A DNA stretch of 64,000 nucleotides, from assembly GCA_933822405.4 (NCBI GenBank), contig CAKOGP040001925.1:67855-131854 (forward strand), written 5' to 3'. Shown here in pieces: positions 31,104 to 41,500 of this stretch. The DNA is from Cylindrotheca closterium. Lineage: Eukaryota; Bacillariophyta; Bacillariophyceae; Bacillariales; Bacillariaceae. Position numbers and translations under genes: made by a program. Position 1 is the stretch's first letter. Each line of letters opens with the position of its first letter. Under the pieces are notes generated by a model. It searched no databases. It worked only from the letters and a program-made list of their open reading frames with translations, and was not told the DNA's origin.

Positions 31104-33071
31104 ATGAGGCTTGCATGCAACCTTCAAATACTGTTTTCCATCCTCTTCTGTAGTATTATAATTCGATCTGTTGTGGATGCTCAAAAGGACGCCAAAAGTA
31201 TTGTCCGCTCCCAGAAAAAATCCATAGTCAGGGGAGAGTCAAGGCTGTTTCAAGCCGACCAAAATCTCAACAATTATTTCAATCGAAGACGATCTCTTCA
31301 AAAGGAGGGTGAGGACGACAAAAAGGACGACAAGGACGACAAGGACGAGGAGAAAGAACCCACGCTAGACGAAGACGAAGACAATAACGATGAGGACGAG
31401 GATGGGGATGTAGGGGACGAAGATAAGGACCCCCCTGATGAAGACAATGGTCCTGATGAGGACATTACTCCTGATACTGATGAAGACGTTCCAGACACGG
31501 ATGAAGACAATGGTCCTGATGCTGACAAGGACGGTCCAGACAAGGATGAGGACAATGGTCCTGATGCTGATAAGGACGGTCCGGACAAAGATGATGAAGA
31601 TAAGGATGATAAAGATAAAGACGACGAAGATAAGGATGACAAGGACAAGGATGATGATGATGATGAAGATAAGGACGACGAAGATGATGATGATGAAGAT
31701 AACGATGGCGAGGGTACATCTTGCTCTGAGTGCGCTTGCTTTGCCACTGATGACGAGCTTAAGAATGCTGTCCGTCAATACATTGATGATGGCTGTTCGG
31801 ACAGCAAGAAGTGCGACAGTGTCATAGCAAAAGAGTATGGCTGGCCCATGGGATCATGGTGTGTTTCAAGAGTCACTACGATGCAGGGATTGTTTCGTGA
31901 TGCATATTTATTCAACGATGATATCTCAGCTTGGGATGTCTCTTCTGTCACGAGTATGCGATCAATGTTTCAGGATGCCTATACATTTAATCAGACCTTG
32001 GCAACCTGGAGTACTTCTTCAGTGACTGATATGAGGAGGATGTTTGATGGCGCCTCGTCGTTCAATCAAGAATTACAGTACTGGGATGTTTCCAGAGTCG
32101 TTAGTATGCGAAATATGTTCATGGGTGCATCATCCTTCAATCAAAGACTGGCACCATGGGATGTATCTTCCGTCATTGATATGACTGGAATGTTTCAGGG
32201 TGCGGTATCATTCAACCAAGACTTGTCGCTCTGGGATGTTTTTCAAGTTACCGAAATGGGAAGGATGTTTTGGGGTGCCGTGTCCTTCAATCAAGATCTG
32301 TCATCCTGGCTGACGATTTCAGTTAGGGACATGTCGTACATGTTTCGGGGTGCAAGATCCTTCAACCAAGATTTGTCGTCATGGGAGCTTTCAAGAGTCT
32401 CGGATATTAAGGAAATGTTCTTTGATGCCTCATCCTTCAGCCAAGATTTGTGTGCGTGGGGATCTCAGTTGCGAACTTCGGAACTGTATGCGTCGATATC
32501 TGTATTTACCAATTCTGCATGTCGTTATCCGTCGGATCCTCGTTTCCCACAAGGTGGACCATTCTGTGGATCCATTTGCACATGCTTTGGCGACAAGTGG
32601 GAGCTTAAGGAAGCAATCGATGCCGTCCAACAAGGGTCACTATATTGCGCCCAAGTGGCGGAGAATCCTTCCGCACGGTGTGTTACAAATGTCGAAGTGC
32701 TTCATAGAAAGTACGGTCGTTCCATATCATCATGGTGTGTTTCGGAAGTAACGGACATGTCCTTCCTCTTTAAAGACATGGACACTTTCAATGAGGATAT
32801 ATCTAGCTGGGATGTTTCTTCCGTAACAAATATGGAAGGCATGTTCCAGGGCGCATCCTCGTTCAATCAAGACTTGTCATCGTGGGACGTCTCTTCTGTG
32901 CAAAACGCAGACAGAATGTTTGATGGTGTAACCCGCATGAGTACCACTCTTGCATGTAGGTGGAGTGATACTTGGAATAGGGCCGTATGCAATGGATCAA
33001 GCGCAAATACCAAATCGAAATTGTGGGCACTGCTGTTGGTGCTTTGGACAAGCACAATGGTTTACTCTTAA
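31104..33071 (+). CDS. DUF285/BspA-like surface protein with Asp-rich spacer (655 aa)
   Basis: A signal peptide (MRLACNLQILFSILFCSIII...VDAQ) is followed by a ~130-residue Asp/Glu/Lys-rich low-complexity spacer (residues ~70-210) built from DEDNGPDADKDGPDKD and DKDDEDKDD units. Then come two DUF285 blocks. The first starts with a cap CACFATDDELKNAVRQYIDD, C-rich, ending YGWPMGSWCVS, and has about eight repeats. The second has the cap YGRSISSWCVSEVTDMSFLF and about three repeats. A Cys-containing closing segment (LACRWSDTWNRAVC) and a hydrophobic C-terminus (LWALLLVLWTSTMVYS) suit a GPI signal or anchor. The acidic spacer could bind calcium or hold the repeats away from the membrane; this is inference. 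The architecture matches the gene at 808-2568, apart from the spacer, which that gene lacks. The stop is TAA. Confidence 0.85.
   Translation: MRLACNLQILFSILFCSIIIRSVVDAQKDAKSIVRSQKKSIVRGESRLFQADQNLNNYFNRRRSLQKEGEDDKKDDKDDKDEEKEPTLDEDEDNNDEDEDGDVGDEDKDPPDEDNGPDEDITPDTDEDVPDTDEDNGPDADKDGPDKDEDNGPDADKDGPDKDDEDKDDKDKDDEDKDDKDKDDDDDEDKDDEDDDDEDNDGEGTSCSECACFATDDELKNAVRQYIDDGCSDSKKCDSVIAKEYGWPMGSWCVSRVTTMQGLFRDAYLFNDDISAWDVSSVTSMRSMFQDAYTFNQTLATWSTSSVTDMRRMFDGASSFNQELQYWDVSRVVSMRNMFMGASSFNQRLAPWDVSSVIDMTGMFQGAVSFNQDLSLWDVFQVTEMGRMFWGAVSFNQDLSSWLTISVRDMSYMFRGARSFNQDLSSWELSRVSDIKEMFFDASSFSQDLCAWGSQLRTSELYASISVFTNSACRYPSDPRFPQGGPFCGSICTCFGDKWELKEAIDAVQQGSLYCAQVAENPSARCVTNVEVLHRKYGRSISSWCVSEVTDMSFLFKDMDTFNEDISSWDVSSVTNMEGMFQGASSFNQDLSSWDVSSVQNADRMFDGVTRMSTTLACRWSDTWNRAVCNGSSANTKSKLWALLLVLWTSTMVYS
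31310..31710 (+). repeat. Asp-rich coding minisatellite
   Basis: GAY-rich imperfect tandem repeats inside the DUF285 gene. The 48-nt unit encoding DEDNGPDADKDGPDKD occurs in near-identical tandem around 31501-31600, grading into shorter GATAAGGAC-type units. Likely to be length-variable. Confidence 0.7.
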
Positions 33072-33597
33072 AGTTGCTGGAATTTGTAGGCTGTAGGGTA
33101 TAGTGTTAATAACCGTTTTATAGGAGCTAGGATGTAGTGTTACGAAAAGCTTTATACTGGTACTAAGAAGAGAGGCTTTTGAAATTACTACGTACAGATT
33201 AGATTGAACATGCGCAGCGCAGCGCGCTGCAGGATCTCAGTCGACTGGATCGACCGCTCGGATGCAGATGTACGTGCAGACGGTAGTTTGACTTGCTGCC
33301 GTGTTGCGAACAGGCAGGAAGTAGAACAATAATAACACCGAAGAGATTGCTGGCTTCGTTTTTGGTGAGCACAACCGGCAAATCATTATAATACCGGCAA
33401 ATCATAATAGGCTTGCACCCTGGAAGCACAGATTGATCTCTTCCCCAGCCGCTTATTACAAGTGACAAAGCTCTGACTGATAGAGATTGAGTAGACTCTA
33501 AGCCAGTTGATTAAGCTCTCGAGTTCTTGAACTCAAACCATTATACCTTTATTTTCACGATTGAATTCAATAGGTACAATTTAATACATCGGATACG
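33072..33597. other. Intergenic region
   Basis: 3' flank of the DUF285 gene and upstream region of the next gene. A short GC-rich GCGCAGCGCAGCGCGCTGC palindrome-like stretch lies near 33212-33230, and an ACCGGCAAATCATWATA tandem pair at ~33374-33410. No gene was seen. Confidence 0.45.
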
Positions 33598-35532
33598 ATG
33601 GAGGATGCTTCAAAATCAAGGCTTTATGAGAATAATTGGAATACGACAATGAATTCTAGGTGGAACAGACTCCTGATATTTGTATTTTGCGTATTGATTC
33701 AGGCAGGAACTGCTTCAGGAGCTTCGCTAGTTGATACATTTGAATTGGTGGACTCCTCTGAAATTCAGCCTGTGAAGAGAATACTGTCGCCAAGTCGCAA
33801 GCGGCGGTTGGGAGGATACAGGCCTCCAGACGATAGCGATGTTCACTGTGACTTGTTATCCCCTTTTCTGCAGTCAATGTATCCACAGTGTGCAGATAGT
33901 GATGATGAAGAAGAGATGGACCCAGACGAACGCCCCGATGATACGGGTATTAGGAATAGCTTAATTCCGTATGACCTTTCGGTGGGCATTAAGAATCGGG
34001 TTTTGAACTTGGAAGAAACCAGATACGTTCGGTATGTGGTAACGAAAGCCGTTTCTAAAGCCCTGTCGGACAATTCTCCATTTTATATCCCAAAAGCAAA
34101 GAAAGGTGGCAATGGCAATGGTGGAAACAGCAGCAGCAGCAGCAGTAGCGATGATAATAGAGATGGCAATAGAGAAAGGCGGTTGGAAACAAAGGAGGAG
34201 ACGAAGCTCCGTTTGCTAGCGGAAGAAATGATGTCATGGGGAGAGGACACAGACGACGAATTTGCTTGGGATGAAGATTCGCGATATGAGCCAACAACAA
34301 CAACTATGGCAGGCGAAGACTTACCATCGCCTATGAACACAATAGCACCAACTATCCCAAACAGGAATTCAAGCTGGGGTGGAAACTGGAGTGAAAATGG
34401 AACTGAAAGCTGGATTGGAAATGGAACTGAAAGCTGGATTGGAAATGGAACTGAAAGCTGGAGTGGAAATGGAACTGAAAGCTGGAGTGGAAACTGGAGT
34501 GGAAGTGGGAATAATAGTTGGAGCGGAGGAGAGCAGCCTCGGCCTGCTCTACCTGGAGTATCATCGTCACCATATCCGGCACCGGAATCTGGTCCACCAC
34601 CACCAGATGGAGGAGGCGGAGGTGGGAATGATCCTAGCATATGGCTTTGGCGTTTCTTTACTTCAGCGGAGACTCCGATACACTCTCCGACAACCAATAC
34701 TCAGGAAGATGTTATGTTGTACCCCATGAGGGTAGAATTTGTGGCTTGGTGGAGAAAGAGAAACAAGGCCATTGTAAAACGGCGCGTATTATCTGAAGTT
34801 CGCAAGGTTTGCTTTGATGTTTGTAATCGCGTCATTCTGAATGGCGAGTTGTACGAAAATTTGGTCCATTCCATTGAGTGGTATCTCGATCACAACAGGA
34901 TAAGTCCTCAAGAGGCGGAGATTGCAGCCTGGCTGCTGGAAGAAGGGAACATATTTTTCCTGGACCCAACCGAAGATAGGCTTCCAACCTATCTTTATCC
35001 ATTGGAAACGGAATGGGGAAGACGGGAATCGGTGGGGGCGCTCCTCTTTTTCTTGACGCTGGTAGTTGCATGGGGTCTGTTCTTCTTTTCGATCGCCAAG
35101 AAGACGGAGCAACCTGTGCCGGACGGTTCGCATCTGCTCACAGAAGATGGAGTGAGAAACTTATTGACGGTGGGATGGAAATATGAAAAGCAAAAAGACG
35201 GATCGCAACTCTTCCTCAAGGTCTATGATAAGGCCAACATGGGATACAGCGATAACGATTCCGTTATGATGGGTGGAGTTGAAAAGCTAGCGATTGCGGA
35301 AGATCAAGCGGCCCCTGCGGCTCTTACAGATTCCACCGATCCGACGGATCGAGATACTGCTACTGTGACGAATCGCACGGTTGGGGGAGAGGGTGCTGGG
35401 AGTAGCGGGCAACACTTGTCTGCTACCTTCACCAACAACTCGTCACAGGAAAATTCGGATCGAGATGATGACAACAACTCTGAAGACAAGCGAATGCCGA
35501 GTCTGAAGTCAAAGTCGTTCGACACTATATGA
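33598..35532 (+). CDS. Secretory single-pass membrane protein, tandem paralogue A (644 aa)
   Basis: The hydrophobic signal (NRLLIFVFCVLIQAGTASGAS) begins after the second Met (MNSRWNR, residue 18), so that ATG is an alternative start. The lumenal part has a conserved segment also in paralogue B (LIPYDLSVGIKNRVLNLEET, KAVSKALSDNSPFYIP). It is followed by poly-Ser, an acidic region, and four 24-nt repeats encoding NGTESW(I/S)G (34393-34488), each offering an N-glycosylation sequon. A Pro/Gly linker and a second conserved segment (LYPMRVEFVAWWRKRN) lead to one membrane helix at ~473-498. The cytosolic part starts with the most conserved stretch (LLTEDGVRNLLTVGWKYEKQ, SQLFLKVYDKANMGY, VMMGGVEKL). 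It ends Ser-rich, with a TGA stop. I do not recognise a named domain. A type I surface or vesicle protein. Confidence 0.75.
   Translation: MEDASKSRLYENNWNTTMNSRWNRLLIFVFCVLIQAGTASGASLVDTFELVDSSEIQPVKRILSPSRKRRLGGYRPPDDSDVHCDLLSPFLQSMYPQCADSDDEEEMDPDERPDDTGIRNSLIPYDLSVGIKNRVLNLEETRYVRYVVTKAVSKALSDNSPFYIPKAKKGGNGNGGNSSSSSSSDDNRDGNRERRLETKEETKLRLLAEEMMSWGEDTDDEFAWDEDSRYEPTTTTMAGEDLPSPMNTIAPTIPNRNSSWGGNWSENGTESWIGNGTESWIGNGTESWSGNGTESWSGNWSGSGNNSWSGGEQPRPALPGVSSSPYPAPESGPPPPDGGGGGGNDPSIWLWRFFTSAETPIHSPTTNTQEDVMLYPMRVEFVAWWRKRNKAIVKRRVLSEVRKVCFDVCNRVILNGELYENLVHSIEWYLDHNRISPQEAEIAAWLLEEGNIFFLDPTEDRLPTYLYPLETEWGRRESVGALLFFLTLVVAWGLFFFSIAKKTEQPVPDGSHLLTEDGVRNLLTVGWKYEKQKDGSQLFLKVYDKANMGYSDNDSVMMGGVEKLAIAEDQAAPAALTDSTDPTDRDTATVTNRTVGGEGAGSSGQHLSATFTNNSSQENSDRDDDNNSEDKRMPSLKSKSFDTI
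34393..34500 (+). repeat. 24-bp coding tandem repeat (glycosylation sequons)
   Basis: Four near-perfect copies of GGAAATGGAACTGAAAGCTG plus GATT or GAGT inside paralogue A, then a shorter degenerate GGAAACTGGAGTGGAAGTGG unit. Each unit encodes an N-x-T/S site. Confidence 0.85.
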
Positions 35533-35692
35533 TTTTAATGTTTTTATCAGTTTTGAATATAGAAAGAGTGCACGTATGCACCGGGAACCCGGAGATTGGG
35601 GATCGTGCGAAAATGAGTTGAAATTTTCGATTTTACATATCTCTGTACCTACCGGTACCTATGCCACCGCCAGCATAAACCAATGCTAACAG

Positions 35693-37717
35693 ATGAGCCC
35701 ATCACCAGTCGCCATGAAAACATTGGTATCAATACTTGTTTTATTTTCCCTTAGCGTATCCCTTTCCTTCGTGGTATTTGGAAGAAAAGATGAACCAGTG
35801 TCGTTAAAAGTTTTGTTTGGTGATGATGATGATGATTATGTCCTATTTTCAACACTAAGTTTCAATAATATCCAGCGATTACTCAGTGATGAAAGCAATC
35901 GTGGTCAAGACGAAGACGAAGAGGATTGGTGGGATACAATTTGGGGTGACAATGATGATGACGACGATGAAGACGGAAGCGATAAAGATAATGAGAAAGA
36001 CAAGAACAAAAACAATAACACGGCTAATTCTCCTTCACAGAACCGACCTAGCGACGACAACCTCTATGATTGCCAGAGTATGTTGAACTATCTGGATCAT
36101 CTACCACCAGAATGCATACAATGGGACCACAACATACCTGTTATTGGCGCCCCCACATCAGATGAACCCGATGATGTGAGGAACACCACCTTTGAGATGG
36201 ATGATATCCTAGTTCCCATGAGCTTTCGAGTGGGAGTCCGAAAGAGATTGAACAATGGACAAGTTGATCGGCTCCGTAGAGCCGTAGCTATATCTGTCTC
36301 CCGTATCCTTCATCGCAAGTCACCCTTTCACGTCCCGGAGCCCATTCGGATTGATGCCTTTGACTCCTTCCTCGTGGATGAGGATGCTGATGATGAGCAG
36401 GGTACTACTAGTCCGAGTATTGCGGTAATGCCCGATGCTGCACCCAGCACTCAACCTCCAAGCGAAGAACCTAACGAAAGACTTCCCAATGGCAACCCAT
36501 TCATTGATCTAAGCTCCATTAATCGAGCCGCATATTCCGACGTGATACCCGATGAAAGAAACAACAAGGCTCGAAGATCTGCACAGAAAAAGGGCAAGAT
36601 TTGGCTCCATCACTACAGTACTGATTTGGTTGATACAGAAACCAAAAATGCGACTACCGGACGATGGTACTATCCTATGGCAGTCAACTACGTCGTTTTC
36701 TGGGATGTCTTGTCGTATCTGATTGAAGACCCTCGGATCCTCGCGAATGTCACAAGAACCTGCTGGCACATTGGCAACAGGACGCTTGCAAATGGCGAAT
36801 TGGAAAGAATTCTTCTAGGGGAAGTCAAGAATGATACTCTCTTTGATTTCATTTACCCCATGTTTGCTGATGATGATGACGAAGAAGACGAGGCTTGGAC
36901 AGAGGAGGAGGAAGATGTCTTTGAATTGGATGGGCAAGACCAAGGTGACGAAATTCCAACTCCGAATGACTTGGGCGATGAAGAAATTATTTCGACGTTT
37001 CCCACTAGGCTATCATCGTCCAGTTGGGAAAGGCGAGAATACTTCGGACTATACATGATGCTCTTCACTCTGGTGTTTGCTATCGTCATGCGCTTTTGTG
37101 CTGCCAGAAACCAACGACATGACAGTAAAGCACAGCTGTCTCCGATCAGTGACTCACACGTCTTGACGGAAGAAGGTGTCAATGAAATCTTAAAGGCTGG
37201 ATGGAAGTATCAGGAACACAGTACGGGAGATGACTCGCAACTGTTCCTTCATGTGTACGACAAATCAAGCGCTGGATACACGAAAGATAATTCAATGCTT
37301 ATGGGTGGAGTCGAAAAGATGGAAATCGATGCGAACACGCCATATGCAAGTGTACCTCCGACTCTGAATACCGCACCTACGGACCACGAGAGCAACAGCT
37401 CGGCCAACCGCGATTCTGAGCGCAAAACGATCAGTAGCAGGAACAGCGAGGAAAGCAATCGACAACAACCACCATTGACGAATGCAACTTCTACCACATC
37501 GCAACTTGGCGACGGGAAGAGGCGCGAAAATAGGAGTAGACGCAAGAGCGAGCGTAATAGCAGAAGCAGCTCAAATGCAGCTAGAAAGAGTGCTTCTGTG
37601 CAGCCACCTTCTACCCGCCAACCTTCTACCAGCCAACCTGACTCTACAAACAACAGCGTCCACACTGATTTGGATGAGGTAGTTGGTGATCTCGCTGAGC
37701 AAGGCAAACTAAAGTAG
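35693..37717 (+). CDS. Secretory single-pass membrane protein, tandem paralogue B (674 aa)
   Basis: A signal anchor or peptide (MKTLVSILVLFSLSVSLSFV from Met 8) is followed by acidic Asp/Asn-rich tracts. The conserved lumenal segment follows (ILVPMSFRVGVRKRLNNGQV, ISVSRILHRKSPFHVPEPI), matching paralogue A. A second conserved segment (WYYPMAVNYVVFWDVLSYLI) precedes the membrane helix at ~449-472 (YFGLYMMLFTLVFAIVMRFC). The cytosolic conserved block (VLTEEGVNEILKAGWKYQEH, SQLFLHVYDKSSAGY, MLMGGVEKMEI) aligns with A, and the tail is Ser/Arg/Thr-rich. It lies 160 bp downstream of A in the same orientation, so the pair arose by tandem duplication. It lacks the NGTESW repeats of A. The stop is TAG. 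The function is unknown; the constant cytosolic block suggests a shared intracellular partner. Confidence 0.75.
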   Translation: MSPSPVAMKTLVSILVLFSLSVSLSFVVFGRKDEPVSLKVLFGDDDDDYVLFSTLSFNNIQRLLSDESNRGQDEDEEDWWDTIWGDNDDDDDEDGSDKDNEKDKNKNNNTANSPSQNRPSDDNLYDCQSMLNYLDHLPPECIQWDHNIPVIGAPTSDEPDDVRNTTFEMDDILVPMSFRVGVRKRLNNGQVDRLRRAVAISVSRILHRKSPFHVPEPIRIDAFDSFLVDEDADDEQGTTSPSIAVMPDAAPSTQPPSEEPNERLPNGNPFIDLSSINRAAYSDVIPDERNNKARRSAQKKGKIWLHHYSTDLVDTETKNATTGRWYYPMAVNYVVFWDVLSYLIEDPRILANVTRTCWHIGNRTLANGELERILLGEVKNDTLFDFIYPMFADDDDEEDEAWTEEEEDVFELDGQDQGDEIPTPNDLGDEEIISTFPTRLSSSSWERREYFGLYMMLFTLVFAIVMRFCAARNQRHDSKAQLSPISDSHVLTEEGVNEILKAGWKYQEHSTGDDSQLFLHVYDKSSAGYTKDNSMLMGGVEKMEIDANTPYASVPPTLNTAPTDHESNSSANRDSERKTISSRNSEESNRQQPPLTNATSTTSQLGDGKRRENRSRRKSERNSRSSSNAARKSASVQPPSTRQPSTSQPDSTNNSVHTDLDEVVGDLAEQGKLK

Positions 37718-38339
37718 TATCGGCAGAAAACATTCTCAGCATGATTGAAAAACGCAGCATCTAATCGTTCACCAACGAGTCCTCCGCAGCCAGTGAAAGA
37801 TGCAACATCAGAAAGACTACTTTCAAAACAAAGAAGAAGTAAAGGACGAAGGAAAAATGGGTTGCATCGGAAGGAATGATCTCGTTTGAAATCAAGCACG
37901 CATTATTTAGATTTGATGCTAAAAGTCGCGTCTGTGGAATGTCGAAAACGGCATAGCATGCAATCAGTATCATAGCTTCTGCACGTGTTGCAATACGATC
38001 GTTATCTGAGCCCAGAGCAGCTGCCGGCAAATATCGCAATACTGGTCAATTCATCCGTATTCAGCATAGAATGAAAGTAGACCAAATCAATTATAATGCT
38101 ATTCCAAATTCCATTAACCCTGTTCCCTATTGTTATGCTTTGCTATGTTACATTTATTATGCGGAATCTATTGGAAGTCAATATACGATTGCGAAACGGT
38201 GCCCTGAAATGGCTGCTACTACCTGTACCGGTACGATGTTTTCCGCATTTTACCCAAATAAGAGTAATATGTTTGTCAGAGTGCGAGTCTACCGGTATAT
38301 TTTATGTTTTGCTCGTTTCCGTGCGAGTGAAGCTGCACT

Positions 38340-38500
38340 GCTGACGAGAAGTTCGGGAACGAGGGAGCATTTGAGGGAACAAGGGACGTTTCGTCCAGCA
38401 TTCAACCGTTTTTTCCCTTGTTTTCTCCCTTATTCCCTTTTTGCCTTTAAAACTCCCTTTTTGCCTTGAAAACTCCCTTTCTCCCTCGCTTCGAACCTCA
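38340..38500 (+). repeat. Skewed GAGGGAAC/CCCTTTTTGCC repeat element (left copy)
   Basis: Begins TGACGAGAAGTTCGGGAACG followed by GAGGGA-type units, then CCCTTGTTTTCTCCC and tandem AACTCCCTTTTTGCCTT units (38426-38485). Purine-rich on one side and pyrimidine-rich on the other, so it could fold back. Inverted relative to the copy at 41210-41500. Confidence 0.6.
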
Positions 38501-41209
38501 TTCCCTTGATTCTTCGCTTTTTGATCGACGTATTTTCCGCGAAAGTGATGCACATGAATAAATTGACATCGTGAAGAGGTCTTGCGAGCTCCGAATGTCT
38601 CCACCGATATCCATTGCGCAGACGTATTTATTTGATGTCTCCGTTTGAAAAGTGGAAATGGTAAGCTTGAGGCCAATGAACTCATCATCCACTGCTAGAA
38701 ATTCCCTCGAACCCCTGACATTGTCTATATTATAGTCATATATATTTTGTGTATACGAAGCGACATGGAGGAATTTGCCCTATTTGCCTCTGAAATCACT
38801 GCTGAAGTACCTCCAAAAGGTCTGAAAACTACTTTTGGAGAGGTTTCGGGACGTCTACGAAGTCCCAAGGCAACATAGAGCTCGAATTTTCTGCGGAAGT
38901 TACTTCTCTTGTTATACGAAAGGCAATGATACCATTTTATGTGTTTTTATATGGGTTTCTACAGGACGATTTTCAACGGAGACCATTGAGTTGCAAATTC
39001 GTCGGTGACAATGAAATTGCACGGTCTGGACCCCATGAGCGGAGAAAGTGGAATTAGAGGTTGTGGCAAGCATAATTGATACCTGCGTTACGTCGGGAGT
39101 GGCGGTATTTATGTTGAATAATGTTTGCTGGGCCGCAATCACACAATAATCCACCATGATTGGTTCTGTTTGTTGCTTAGACTGGACGGATAGGTGTCAA
39201 GAAGACGTATTTGACGAATGCGACTCATATCTACCGTCACCATCAAGACCAAGATCTACGCAAATGTATATTTTTGGGATCTCAACTACCAAAATTGACG
39301 ATTTGGAGCACATCAAGGTGCCATGGTGCGATTGTTCCCCACGTTTGGACAAGCCAGTGTGAACGCCCAGAGAAGTAAAAACCTCCGAACATGCTGTGGC
39401 AAGCGTAATTGATAGATAGACTATGGCTGGAGTGGCGATTCATACTTCCAATCGCCTCAATTACACTACAATCTACCCTGTTTCGTTCGACTGGTTCTGT
39501 CAGGTTGCAAAAACTGGTCGGCAGAAAGTCAAGAGGGCCAATGCCTCACATTCAACATGTGTTGGAAAGCTCGGCAGTGATCCTACCTACTCGGAGATCC
39601 AATCGGATGTGTTTTGTTTGGGTTACTTGCTGAGATATTGGAATTCCAGTGTTTGGTGCTGTCTGTTCCCCTTTCAGCATGAGGGTCGGTGTGGCCGCCC
39701 TGGAGACAGCCAACTATTCAACAATACACCAGAGCCTCCCTTGGATGCCTAATACTCAAATTTTCTGGGACCCAGGCAGTGGTTCCGCCTAGATTAAGAA
39801 TCATGCCGCCCAAATGGGGTCAGAAATCATGGAAATCTTGTCCAAAAAGCCACTTAGTGGTGGTGTGGGCCGAATTTCCTAAAAATGACTTGTTCTAACA
39901 CATATTTGTCGTCCATGGGTATGTATGAGAAGATCGGTGGCTTTGGAGTGGACGCTTTTTAGGTAAAAATGATTGAATAGCACTCACACTGCATTGAGGA
40001 TCAATCCAGGTTCATTAAAGAGAGTGGCTGGAATCCTTCCCAGTAGCCGAGTCGATACCCTGACACGATGGCACCAAGTTCAAAGTTGTCAAAATACATA
40101 TAGTAATCGAATTTGGGCGGTGGTTTGGAGGGCTCTGGCAAAAAAAAAAGATTCTAGGCCAGCATAATTTTTTCTTCCTTTCCTACTCCTCAATTGACTT
40201 TGTGGAATTCCTTAATATTATCGATTCTACTGAAAGAACTTTGATTCAGAGTATGCACAGATCTATTAAAGATACATAATAAAAATATCGCCCGGAAATT
40301 TATCACAAATTGTAATGGGAACAAGGTCATATGGTGCAAGAGACGAGGCCTGTTACCTCTTAGTTTCTTCCACAGGAATACAATCTAATCAAATCACAGG
40401 AGTCAATTTTTAAATCCGACTCAATCGAATGTTAACGGTTCGATTTGAAATGTATGTGCATGGGCTATGATATGGGCAGGCTTGCGTGCAATCGTACTGC
40501 AAAAATGGGTACGTACAAATGTACCGTAGGCACCAGGTACCTGGTACCAGTAGTCCTTCATCACATCTTGAAAACACTCTTATTATTTGAGTTTGGGTTG
40601 TCTTCGATGTTTGACGCTTGAAGGATCAGACCAGGACGATGTCTGGGACATGAGACGGTAAGTCAAGGATGCTTGTGGTGACTTAAATCCTGGATTGCAC
40701 TAACCGCAATCATTTCACATTACTGCACAGGTACAATATAGGATGCCAGTTATTTTTAGATTTGTTTCGAGCTGTCGTCATTGGCCAGAGAAATAGAGGG
40801 AAATCCAAGTGACCAGCTGTCAAACCAGACTGGAGTCAAAAAGTGTGATTGCACACGAAGAGCTTCAGACCTGTGATCAAACAAGACTACGTGTGATCAA
40901 ACAAGACTATGTGATTGTGATTGATGAACACAAGCGCAACTGAACACTTTACTGGCGGCGCAAGCATGAATGGAAACCAGGCATTCAAGGCGAAACATAC
41001 ACACAGTGTGATGATCTGCTGTTGAACTGAAATGAGATGTGTACTACTAGTAACAGCGAATGTAAATTAATTTTCCTTTATCATTGTTGTAATATTGCAC
41101 GCACTACATAGCAAAAGGTTTGAATTCAAATGGAACCGTAGAAATAGGATGGCCAGTGCTTCTTAGTTGCGGACTATATGAGAACCGTTAAACTGGAAGG
41201 TGGTTAACA

Positions 41210-41500
41210 AGGGAGGACGGGAACATGGTGGTAAACGAGGGAACGAGGGATTGCTAAAATGAATATGAGATGAGGGAACGAGGGAGTGTTCGAGGGAGGG
41301 CTCCCTTGTTTGCGCCAGGGCTCCCTTGTTTGCGCCAGGATTGGTACCGATTACCCTCGTTTATCCACTCGTTCCCTCGTTTTCGACCTTTTTCGCGCAG
41401 ATTGTGCGCATCGTTTGGTTTCGTTTCGTAAAAAGGGAGCGAGGGTGCGCCTTGTTTCTTCCCTTGTTTCCGCCCTCGCTCCCGAACTTCTCGTCACCAG
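41210..41500 (-). repeat. Skewed GAGGGAAC repeat element (right copy)
   Basis: GGGAACGAGGGA-type units at 41217-41305, a 22-bp tandem pair AGGGCTCCCTTGTTTGCGCC at ~41297-41340, then CTCGTTCCCTCG-type complements. It ends TCGCTCCCGAACTTCTCGTC at 41476-41495, the reverse complement of the start of the left copy with one mismatch. Confidence 0.6.

Noticed and set aside
31298..31747. Ser-only minus-strand frame opposite the Asp-rich spacer
   Set aside because: A simple complement of GAY/GAR repeats; low complexity without independent support.
33199..33468. 89-codon minus-strand frame
   Set aside because: Lies in intergenic sequence with a GC-rich palindrome; no coding-like features.
34083..34697. 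204-codon minus-strand frame
   Set aside because: Antisense of the poly-Ser and glycosylation repeats of paralogue A; a shadow frame.
38071..38469. 132-codon frame in the gene-poor region
   Set aside because: Crosses the skewed repeat element, starts within AT-rich noise, and the peptide is compositionally driven by the repeat.
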